Origin: Strongylocentrotus droebachiensis
Taxonomy: Eukaryota; Echinodermata; Echinoidea; Camarodonta; Strongylocentrotidae
Length of the DNA: 64,000 nucleotides
NCBI GenBank assembly: GCA_035222895.1
Contig: JAVYIG010000893.1
Coordinates: 248,001-312,000 of the forward strand
Direction of reading: 5' to 3'
Positions 39,284 through 51,425 of the stretch are shown one piece after another. Positions within the stretch are counted from its first letter, which is position 1, and the number at the start of each line of letters is the position of its first letter. A program made the position numbers and the translations under genes. The notes under the pieces are model-generated. The model worked only from the letters and a program-made list of their open reading frames with translations. It was not told where the DNA came from and searched no databases.

Positions 39284-39482
39284 TCAGAACCACGTCATGT
39301 GGGCCGTGCTGTCCAGCATGGCTGGAGTAGCGGGCAGCCCCTGACCGTTCTCCCAGTAGTGCTCGCAGGACAGGGGTAGTTCGGTGTGGGTGAGGGCCAG
39401 CTGGAAACACTGCTGGTCAAAGAAGTAGCGCATGTCCGTCCCCATCACGCTCTCCAGGAAACGACGGAATACCAGGATGTGG
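39284..39482 (-). CDS. FOXRED2: FOXRED2 terminal coding exon 9
   Basis: Acceptor TATTTCAG|CCAC. Encodes [20 protein letters not shown] through AHMTWF then TGA. The first ~45 residues are family-like. The remainder is short and lacks the long tail with an ER-retrieval motif seen in vertebrates. Confidence 0.9.
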
Positions 39483-41143
39483 CTGAAATAATATCGAGCA
39501 AAACAAATTTGAAATGCATCAGAGGATAATAGTTCTACAATATTTATGTACAGTCAAACCTGCTTTAGTGACCACCTGTCTACAAAGGTCACATTTGTTG
39601 TTTCCCTTGAAAATGGTTTCTCATTGAATCATGTGTTAAAGGAACCTGTCTACAAAGGCCACTTTTTGTGTTTCCCTTGGGCGGTCGCTATAGACAGGTT
39701 TGACTGTAGTTCTACAATATTTATGTATACAATTTTGATTTTAGTATATTTTTGCACACATAAGTAAAGAATTTGGAATGTTCTATTAAATACAGACAAC
39801 ATCATGTACCGGTACGTACAATTTATTGGGAAGAATACAAAAATTCTTTGGTAATTTGCCACTTATGACTTAGTTAAATCTTGTTTCTTGTTTAAAGAAG
39901 TTGACTTATCTTTGGGATTCCCTCAAATTAGAAGGCATTAGGTATGAAATAAATATGCTGTAATAAAATTCTATCTAGTGTATATGTCAAATGTGATAGC
40001 AACAGATTTGAAAATTCCAGGAAAGATATGTTTTTGGCTCCCCCGCCCCCCCCCCCCCCATCTCCCTGGAGAATTAATACAAGATGTATATGTGTGCAAT
40101 AGGTCAGTATATCATAACAGATAAACCTTGCACCCTTGAGTGGCGGGGAACAACCGACCCAGTTTGGGCCTTTAATCCATTCAATTCTGGGACCTGTTTC
40201 ACAAAGACTTTTTTCAATGACAAATGACAAAAATCAGTGACTGATAACCAATCAGAAGCAAGGATTTCAGTAGCTTATAACAAAAACTATCATTTGTCAA
40301 TGATGACAAGTTTTGTGAAACGCCCCCCCCCCCCCCCCCCCAGACCTCTCTCTTTCCCATAGGCTTCATACAGGGACCACTTCATTCCTGGAGGCTATGG
40401 GTCAAGCTCGCCATCCCATAATACCTTGTAGGTGCTGTCCAGTCGGTCAGGAAGTCCTCCACGAAATGATGGATGGAATCCGGCTTGGGGATGGTCTCAT
40501 GTTTTGACCGGCCGTTCATCTCTTCCAGGGTCGGGATGGTCTTGTAGTGGTAGATGACCGGATGGAGGAAGTTGGAGAGATGGGCATCTTCCGGCTCTCC
40601 CACGGCTCTGTCAGATCTGAAGACGTCCTTGCCAGCGCCTAGGTGTGAAAAGAAAGAGGTATTGTAAGACCTGTGCTCCGGCGACAACCGCTCCACAGTC
40701 ATTTTCTAACACTCACCAAATTTCCATCTTCAAACCTGCACTTAATACTATACCAGACCCTAACCCTGATCCCAAACTTAAAAAAAAATAGGTAATCCGT
40801 AGGAAACAGAAATAGAAGAAAATAGATGCAGAATAATCGAAATAAGTTAATACCTGATGAATAACTTACAGAAATAAGGAAACCGTATTTCTAAATATTA
40901 AAAATTTACTTTATTGCACTCAGGTACATCTTACAGGGGTCTTCCAATCTGCATAGAGGCAGAAATGAAACAGCGCCATCTACTGATGCAAAAGGGAACT
41001 TCTAGCAAAGTCATTTTAGGCATGATAATCAAGTTACACAGCAGAGAAAGGGTGTAAGAGAAAAAGGGTGCAAGAGAGAAGGGGGACAAAGAGTGTGAGT
41101 GAGAGAGAGTAGAAAGAGAGCAGAGTAGATTGGAGAGAAAGAT

Positions 41144-41174
<31 letters not shown>

Positions 41175-44100
41175 AGAAAGAGGGTGATGGGAGATAAAGA
41201 GAGAGAGAGAGAGAGAGTAAAGAGGGAGAAAGAGAGAGAGAGAGCAGAAAGAGATTGGTGGATGTTAAAGGAATGTATAAGTGAGAAAAATGATGGAGAG
41301 AGGGATAGAAAGAGAGAAAGACAGAGGGAAGAATCAGAGATTAAGGTGCATTTCTCCAAAACACTTGAATTCTCACCTGAAAAGTTTTTGCCATACTCCA
41401 TGATCAGCACAAGTACTTCTGTATGGTTGTGACCCGATGCTTTTTGTAACCATGGCAACATAAGAGTTGGGAATTCCTCTAGATATTCAAACTCCATAGT
41501 GTCCCTGGAGAGAATGGAAAGTGGTCAGATTTACTGTTTATTCCTTCAGGCAAAATATATATTTTTCTAGTTGCACTCAAAATAATAACAAAGTAAAAAG
41601 TTTTTACATAAAAATACCTAATGAAGTAAAGTGCGTATACACAAAATATGAAAAACATTATTCGAATTTAAACGAGGCATATCAAAAGCTACTTTTACAA
41701 AAAATGCAGTTACATATTCTACTTCAGGGATGACCGTATTTCATTAAATGTCACAACTTAAAAGAGAAAGGAGAGTAAACCATATCCTTATCTTAAAATA
41801 CTTTTAAAAACAAAATGGAAAATTATGTGTGAAATTATTATTCTTCAGGTTACAGAGAAAGTCACCTCTTGCATTCCTGTGTATACTTTTATCGTAAATT
41901 TCAAGTTTATAAAAACGAAAAAGGTGAATAGGATCTACAAATGTTATTATTTTTGAGGCACAATTTCCTCAGTTATCATGCTCTTTAAGTTGATGTGTTT
42001 AATGTCATAACCCCAACCTCTCCTTAAAGCCTGTCTGTACTAGTTTGGCCTCCCTGCAAGGTCACTGACAGGTGGTTATCTCATCAAATCAGCTCTAAAT
42101 AAACATAAGAAAAAGAGGAAAATTGGGGACCAACAGGTATCGATCAGCCATCGTTTGCTATATAGAGGGTAGCTATAAGAAGTGCAGTGGGACTTTAAGA
42201 AAAAGAGTTGGTGCATACTTATGAAGCAGTATGACATCAGACAAGACATAGAACATCTGATAGAGACCGGACGCCTCGTTTAATCGTCTGACGACGCGAT
42301 CTAAGAGCTCCATCATCGGCAGTCTTATTGAAGGCCAGGGGATGCTGTGGTATCGCCACTCCAGCAGATGATGTAACACCCGGGCTGTACAACGTGAAAA
42401 CATGAACATGACATGATTACACACCTAATACAATAAGTCTTTCATAATAGTATAATACTCCTGACGACGGAGAGTCAACCTGTTCGAACGTCAAGCCACT
42501 CCTACTATCCATCCTCTCCAACCAGCGCTATAGTTCTCTTTAGACCTATAAGCTCAAGAAAGATTACCAACAGTCTTTTTCAGGACAACACTCACACTCA
42601 AGAAAGAAAAATTACCAACAGTCCTTTTCAGGACTCCCCAATCCCCCCCCCCTCTCTCTCTCTCTCACATGGTGCAACCTTAAACCTACTGTATATAGTA
42701 TAATAATTATAATAATTTTCTGGCTTTAAATACTGCCTAATACATTTAAAGGGGAAGCCCACCCTGATATCAAGTTGGCTTTAATAGAAGCAGAAAGAGA
42801 GAGAGGCAACAGAATGATTGCCAGAGCTATAAAGAAAGGCACACTTTACAAATTACTTTGAAAACATTTTGAAAAGTTGCATCATCATGCACTATAAAAA
42901 ACAAGTATTTTGCTTTCATTGATATTTATCATTATCATTGTCTCATTTAGGGAGCACTAAATCTCAATCTCTGCCTTGCTGTGGCAAAATGAACATAATA
43001 TGATGAAATTAATTACATATTATGTAATTAATTTCATCATGAAACTACTTATCCCTTTTCATTTGATTAATGAAGTGAATGCTATTTATATATTTAGTTA
43101 TGATAAAGATGGTCAATCTAGTTCTTTAGAGAAAAATATAAATTTGTTGGTTTCTAGTTGAATACAGATGGAGAGCTGCTTTCCAGGGAAATCATAGAGT
43201 TACCAAATTGGTTCTGATCAATCATAACTTAAAAAACTTTCCTATGTTTGATCATATTTTGCTTATTCACTCATCTCTTTCTTCTCATTTTTCTACTTCT
43301 ATCAAAACCAACTTGACGCCAGAATCAGACTTACAAACCTCTGGAGTTCAAAACTGTATTATTTAATCCCAAAGTTGGATTTACTGACAAAAATTGTGTT
43401 TAAAAAGAAAACACAGATTAATGCCTCTTACAGTTCCTACATACAGGAAGAATTTTTGTTATGAATCATTGGTTGAATATGCATGATTTTGTCATGACTG
43501 GTGTGTTTCATGAACCAATCAACATTCCAAATTTCTGATGTGAGATGCTTGTAGGATACTTTACAGGACAGAATTGGTTTGTTGGAAAATCGTGCGAAAT
43601 ACGATTACCGGTAAATCATACTGGTGGCCTTCCCCATAAATGCAAGTGCATGAGATGAATCAATTTACTTGTATATCGAAATCCGTGGATGAAGCCTCCG
43701 GCGGACTTCTTGAAGTCGATGGAATGGGTGTTGGTTCCTGCAAAGAACATCCCCCGGATCCCTGCAGCCTCGTAGTTGGCCTTAACGAAGGGGTACTTCG
43801 CGGTCCGTTTCTTCGACCCTGGTTGAGGTGCTGTAGAACTACAGAGATGAAAGGTGTAAGGTAAGGGTTAGTGTAAGGGTTAATGTTACTGTTAGTCCGT
43901 TTCTTCGACCCTGGTTTGGGTGCTGTAGAACTATAGAGATAAATAATTAAAATAATAACGTTTTATTTACCCACGGTAGCCACTTTGGTTATGAAAGTGC
44001 TCTTCCAGCGGGCCCTGCATAACATAATATGTTATTACTACCCTTCTTCAATCTAATATGCCGAGTGCCTAGCTAGAAGGCAGAAGGTCCCATTGTTATA

Positions 44101-47100
44101 TGACTCGGCCGGGGTTTGAACCCATGACCTCCCGTTCATGAGGCAGGTTCAAAGTTTGGTTTAGGGTTGGTTTTAAGGTTAGTGTGAGGGTTAATGTTAC
44201 TGTTAGGGTTAGTGTTAGTTTAGTGTTAGGATTAGTGTTAGTGTAAGGCTTAGTGTTAGTGTTTGTATTAGGGTTAGTGTGATGGTTAGTCATTTTTTCA
44301 CAAAGCTATCTTGGACATTAGAAACAATAATATTTTCCTTTATTCTTCCTCTACTCATGATATTGAACCGAACCCAAATGTGGTAAAATTGTCGTGAAAG
44401 TGTTAGAGTACACGAGAACTGACTTGATCATGGAAAGATCTTCAAGACAGAAATGGCAGAAACAGAGAGAGTTTTAATAAACATATATGACTTCTTAATG
44501 TTTTTTTCTAGTAATCTGTTAAAAAGTCCATCAAATGAGTATTATACACATACCGGTACATGTACTGTATTTTCATCAGTAAAAATAGGTATTATGAAAA
44601 AGATTGGTTTTCATCCAAAATACCTGACAACAATTTGATGAAATTGGAATTTTCCTGAAAGAAAAATAAATTGAGAAAGAACAGAAAAACTTACTTTTCA
44701 AATATAGAGAAATCAAAAGTAAAACCAAGGCACCGGATCACTTTGTCATAAGGGTGTCGTAACGCAAAGTTATCAATTACAAGCTTGTTTGCCGTCGCCA
44801 TATCCCCATTCTCTGGGATAAGCTGAAGGCGGCCATCTGACCGCTTGACCAGGGAGAGTTCTACCAGGTCCGCCTCTAACAGACCGTCCAGAGACTTGAG
44901 CTGATAAGTGTCCAGTAACCCATTGTTGATAGCTCTGGATGGATTACAGATCAAATGGTGAGAAAAGTTTTATTAACATTTTGGTTCGGATGTGAAAATA
45001 GTTTGAATCAGTTTAAATTATTTGTCCTCCTCCTCCTCTCTTTCTTCTTTTCCTTCTCCTTCTGTACTTATTATCATTTCTATCATCAGTTTAATGTTCT
45101 TATTATTATTATCATTATTAGTTTCTTATTTCCATAAGCTTTCATACAGGAGCCGCCCAATTCACATGCACAATGGGTTATCTTGACTCTTAATTTATGA
45201 TACCAAAAAAATACGAGTCTTAGTTCACGAAAATGTGGAAGTTAACTTGAATATCTGAAATTTATGATGCTTGAGTACTCATATATATATTCAAGCAAAC
45301 TTGTTACACTAAATTTTAGACTAAATATTAGACTAAATATTATTAAAAAGGGCTTTTCAATGCTGTGGAAAAGCACAGTAGGTAAAGTGAAGGGGTAGTA
45401 AAGGAAACATTTATATTATGAAATAATTCAGATATTTACTGCAACTTTCTGTGCTTTTAGTAAGACATCTCCTTAAACTTGTAATGCATGTTAATTAAAT
45501 AATAATAATAATATGTCTTGTTTACCCAGGGTAGCCTCATCAGTATTTATACTGAGGGCCCTGCAATCATATCATTTCATATCGATAAAATCTTCATGGG
45601 AAATTCAAAGAACATCAAATAGAAGTTTTCAGAAATATGAATAGAAATAATTATGATAAACTATACTGAGAGGAAGAGCAATTTCTAGATGCTACATAGT
45701 ACCTTAACCCTTACTGTACTGGGGGGGGGGGGGGGGGGGGGCCTGGGAGGCCCCCCCCCTCGACATTTTCGGAGATTGCGCCGCAACCGCTTGAAATTTT
45801 GAATTGTCGTTTCATGACTTTTTTCCCTCAAGTCTTTCGCACATTTTGATACCATTTTCGTCGAAATTGGATATACCTGTAAGGCGTTACATAACAATTA
45901 GTATGCGCATGTCATCAAAAAATAAATAAAAAAATAAAAATTGCATCAAAATTTGCACAATTATCATTATTAATTACATTAAAATCACTTTTTTGTGTTA
46001 GAAAAGAAGTTTCATATGAACAATGAGTTTCGACATTCAAAAAGTGGAGTTTGACACGTTTTCTGTAAAATGCATAAAATTAGCAATTTGCATAATTAAT
46101 TTGGCTAACAACAAAAATTTGCATATTCAGAAAAAACTAATTATACCATCTTGTTCCTTACGAAAATATCTACAAACATGCAAAATTGCCTCCCAGGCCC
46201 CTCCCCCCCCCAGTCAGTGGGTGCTCAAAATAGCCCAGTACAGTAAGGGTTAAGTGTTTGAGAATATAAACAATCTACATGTTTTGGAGGCATTATTGTC
46301 CAGTTAAATGGATCCAAGTCTATATAACTTAAGTTGATTCTATCAACTAGAACATACCTCAGATCGCCCACATAATGCGTCTCCCACGCCATTTTGACCC
46401 TTGACCGTCCCATGACGTGGATGACGTTGGTCGAGCCGATGATGTGGTCCGCCGTCTCAAAGGCGGAGTTACCCCGCCCGAGGATGAGGACGCTCTTTCC
46501 CTCAAAGTCGTCGCGATCCAGGGACATGTCCTCGTAGCCTTCCGTGTATTCCTGTCCATTGAAGGTCGGTATGTTGGGTTTGTGCATCCCTGTACTAATG
46601 ACCATCACTCTGTATAGACAATAAAGATGGAAGTGAGAGGAAAATTGCAGGTAAATAATGAGAATAATGACAATTATAATAATAATAATAATAATCATTA
46701 AAACAATGAAAGCCTTAGGTGCATTTGTGGCCTTTAAAAGTCGGAATGTTGGGCTTGTGCTTCCCCGTGCTAATGACCATGACTCTGTATAGACAATAAA
46801 TAATAGAAGTGAGAGGAAGGTAAATAATGATACTGATAATAATAATAAGGATTGATAGTCATTAAATTAATGAAATCCTTGGGTGCATTCGTGGCCTTTA
46901 AAGTGAGACTGCACTACTTGTAGCTACTTGCGCCCTCTTTATAGCAAACAATGCCTGAGTGGTACCCGTTGGTCCCCCATGATCTATTTTTTCTTATGTT
47001 AAGTGAGAGCTGATTTGATGAGATAACCACCTGTCAGTGACCTTGCAGGGTGGTCTAATCCCTTTCTGTAAACTAGTACAGATGGGCTTTAAGGTACTTC

Positions 47101-47421
47101 AATATTACATGATAGTGTTGAGGCAGAATGGGAGAAAAGGGAGAGGGGTAGAATGGGCAACACTTCCAAGTACACAAATAAGAGAGCGAATTGTAAAGGA
47201 GCAACAGAAATGTGAGAGTGAACATTAAAATGAGAAAAACAAGAAAATATAAAATAAATAGAGAAAAAAAGAACAGAAAAGAGAAATAGAGAAAGCAAGG
47301 TAAAAGAGAGAAATAGAGTAAATAAGATGACAAGAAAATCAGAGGAAAGAGAAAGTGAAGATAGAGAAAGAAAACAAGAAGATTGAGAGTCAGAGAGACA
47401 GAAGTGGAAAAGGAGATGGGT

Positions 47422-47464
<43 letters not shown>

Positions 47465-50400
47465 GTATTAAGGAAGGTGATGTTCATATTTTACGTTTAC
47501 ACTTTCAAGTATAAAGTCGACCTTCAGTCGTAGCCTCTACATGTGTACATCTATTACACGCACCCCGAGGACACGAGAGAAGAACGCTCCAGACGGAGTA
47601 ATTGTTTGAAGCCGCATAAATTTTGTGAATAGCACGGTGCTCAATTAAACTCGAAGCGTGCCCGCAGCACCGGCAGGTGGCTGAGACGAGAGAGTTGTTT
47701 ACTTCAAGATGATGCCCAGTGTTAAGAGATGTACCGGTAGATGGAATTGCATAGAAATGTCCATGGAGAAGATCTATCCTCCGTTTTTCATAATCATTAA
47801 GTGTAAGTGCAATCGGATGAGTAACGTGTGGAGTGTGGACATACATGTCCTCTCTTCATCTCTCTTTCCCATTTTCTTTCTTACTCTTTCTCACTCTAGT
47901 CTCTCGTTCTTACTCTCTCTCTCTTTTTTTCTTCCTCCCTCTCTCTCTCTTTCTCGCTTTAATTCTTTCTCACTCCCTCTTTCCCACTCTCTTCTAGATT
48001 CTATCTTTCTCATTTTAAATCTCTTTCCCTTCAAGATGATGTCCAGTGTTAAGAGATGTAGATTTTTCATCAACGCTGATTCTAGCTCATTTCGAGCCCA
48101 ACCACTGCGGATCACACTCGCAGTTTGAAATTGTTTACGGCCGACTGTCGACTGCTGTTTTGAACATAGATTGCAATAATAAAACAAAGAATGAGAAGGT
48201 GATGGAAGGAAGAAACAAAATATAACATAAGGAAAGACAGAAAGAGAAAGTGATAGAATGATTGAAACAAAGAATAACATAAGAGAAAGTGATAGAATTA
48301 TAAAAACAAAGAATAACATAAGAGAAGGTGGTAGAAGGAAGGAACAAAGAATAACATAAGGAAAGACAGAAAGAGAAAGTGATAGAATGCTTAAAACAAA
48401 GAATTACATTAAAAAAGCTGATAGAAGGAAGAAACAAAGAATAACAAAAGAGAAAGTGATAGAATTATAAAAACAAAGAATAACATAAGAGAAGGTGATA
48501 GAAGGAAAAAACAAAGATTAACATAAGATTAAGAATGGAAAGAAGAAACAAAGAATAACAAAAGAGAAAGTGATAGAATTATAAAAAATAAAGAATAATA
48601 TAAGAGAAGGTGATAGAAGGAAAAAAAACGAAGAATAACATAAGAATAGAAGAAAGAAACAAAGAATAACATAAGGAAAGACAGAAAGAGAAAAAGATAG
48701 AAGGAAAACAAGGTATAAAATAACGGAACAGACCACGATAAAGAGCATGGTATAGTAAACACAAATTGCATGAAAAGCAGGCGCGCGGTTTTTGCCCAAA
48801 CCGGAACAGGCTCCGTCATACAATCATGATTGAGAACTCCGTCCGTTCAATCAAATTTTAGCGACCGTGATTCTGCAGAATCATGATACAAAACGTATCT
48901 TTTTCAGCGTTTCATGTTTGTGTTTTCAAACACGTTTATTTTTACGACCGACGAAAAAATCGCTTAAACGCATTGCGTTTTAAACTAAACGTCTTTAGAA
49001 ACCTTGATTCTAGGGTGAAAAAGTGTTGATTAAACGCACCCAAAAATAAAAAAACCTGTACGGTATACATCATGCCAAATCTGCTTTTTAAAAGCGACCT
49101 GTATAGATAGAGCACCTATTTTTTTGTTGTATCAATGTTTCCCACGAAAGTCTCTTTTAAAAAAAGGAAAAATTGTTTTTAACACATTCAATTATTGTAT
49201 ATGTATATTTTGTATTTAAAATACACTTAACAATTGATTCTATTCAAATTTGTACAGAATAACTATTCATATAATGCCTCAAAACTACTGTTGGGCAAAG
49301 GTTGTTCTACAAGGACAATTGCAGGCTTTATTTGAAGCTCTCCCCGTTATTATCTACAGGCCAACATCATATACTCAAACCGAATCATTTGTTATGAATA
49401 TAAAAATGAAATACATAATATGTTTATCAAATATCAAGTATAAATATTTGTATACATTTAAGAAATAGAACGAAAAATCACCTTCCTTTAAAACCTCTTT
49501 CCTTGTTTCTCTTTAGCAATTTTTGTGTACAGGGTTGCTGTAAACATATGGTTTAATTGATCGATTGATTCTATTGGCCAATCTTCCAACATACAACAAT
49601 ATACAAGAATAACAGATAAAAATTAAGTCAGCTTGAACAGGATAAGCCAAGAAAGCTTGAGAGCTTATTTCCAGTGGTGTCCGCAACATACAGTGTACAT
49701 GTACAAAAATTAGTAAGTTAGAATAGCAATATTTACAGACAGATAAGGAAAACAAATTATTAAAGATAATTTTGATGATAATAACAATAATAACAACATT
49801 AAACTGATAGAAATGATAATAAGAAGGAGGAGAAGAAAAAGAGGAGGAGGAGGAAGAGGAAAATAATGATGAATATTGTTTAGGCAGTATTGCTAACATC
49901 ATGCCTACAAGTGTGTGTAAAATAAATGGTGCATGTACCTTCAGCTTTTCGAAATGTCTTACCTTTGCAATACGGTAGACCACCAAATTAATCACAAAGC
50001 TTTTTTTATTTCTTCATGCATGAATATTATGCAGGCACGGCTGAACAAATTTATCAAATCTACCGTCAATATTGCGTTTGGTAATTTCTTGGGTAAGGCT
50101 TGTTGATAACGAATGAAAAAAACAATCTCCAGCAAATGGCAATATCATTTGAATGGAACTGGCTGCCTGTATGGATGTATTACCTTTCAGTAAATGTTGT
50201 GTGTTGTTTAAATGAATATAGAATGGAAAATGAATAACAACACAAAAAATATTACATATTTATTCTGGTGAAATATTTAAAGAAAATCCATTCTTGCACT
50301 TTTGATCTAATATAGGTAAATGTAGTAAAGGGTTGTGATTTACATGTACATGTATACATGTAGGTTAGGTTACTCATTAAGGGATCCGGTAACTTTGTCT

Positions 50401-51394
50401 CAGATTCTGAAACAAAATTCTGGATTTAGCTCATGATGCAATGATAATTATAAACCTTTAGGTCAGTCAGGAAACCCATGACTTTTACAAGCCGATCGCC
50501 TGTCTGTTTATCAAGATATTTATGATTGGAATTACAAATTTTGAAAACCGTTCGCCTGACGGTTTTCATAACACTACAGTCTATTGGGGAAAATGAGTAT
50601 GGTAAAACCAGTCACTCAAAGATTTTCACTTTTTTGAGGCACTTCTTGATCATTTTGAAGCGCAATTTTGTTAGGGCTTCAATATTACACCATATCACAG
50701 ATACTGATAACACGTAGGGCCGTGTATCTCAGATTTAACATTGTTAAACGATCCCTTTAATTGTCATCCTCTGGCTATGGAGTACCGAAGCTGTGACGTC
50801 ATAAAAATCTATTTTTAGAATTTCTCAATTTTTTCTTCATTTTCCGAAAGAACATAAAAAATAATGTCCAAATGTCGAAAACCAATTGAATATGTTAAAT
50901 ATTGGCTGAGATATGACCATCTGAATAAAGATACTCCCCATAGGAACTCAGTGTTATATGCTCTGGCTCCTAATGGTTAGGAACCAGAGCATATAACACT
51001 GAGTTCCCATAGGACATAAATTCATTCGGATGGTCATAACTCAGCCAATATTTAACATATTCAATTGGTTTTTCTATATTTGGACATTATTTTTGGTGTT
51101 CTTCCGGAATATGAAGAAAAAATTGAGAAATTCCAAAAATAGATTTTTGATGACATCACACTTCACCACTCTATAGACCTAAACATATATGTACCACAAT
51201 CTAATCCCCCCCCCCCCCCCTTTGCCCTCTCTCCCTCCCTCCCTCCCCCTCTCATACTCTATCTCTTTTGTATCTTTCTGTCTCTTTCCCTCCATCTCCT
51301 TCTCTCACTCATATCTCCCATCCTCTCCCTTTCTCTCTCTCTCTCCACCATCTACCCTCTCTCCCTTTCTCTCACTCTTTCATCTCCCCTATCT

Positions 51395-51425
<31 letters not shown>

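Noticed and set aside
44160-44290. Interstitial telomere array
   Set aside because: The units are GTTAGGGTTAGTGTTA-like and irregular rather than TTAGGG tandem copies; more likely a degenerate minisatellite.
47505-47846. Cys-containing frame as a real gene
   Set aside because: The two Cys pairs resemble no zinc-binding family I can place, and it lies between simple repeats in an intron. Kept only as an item to check.
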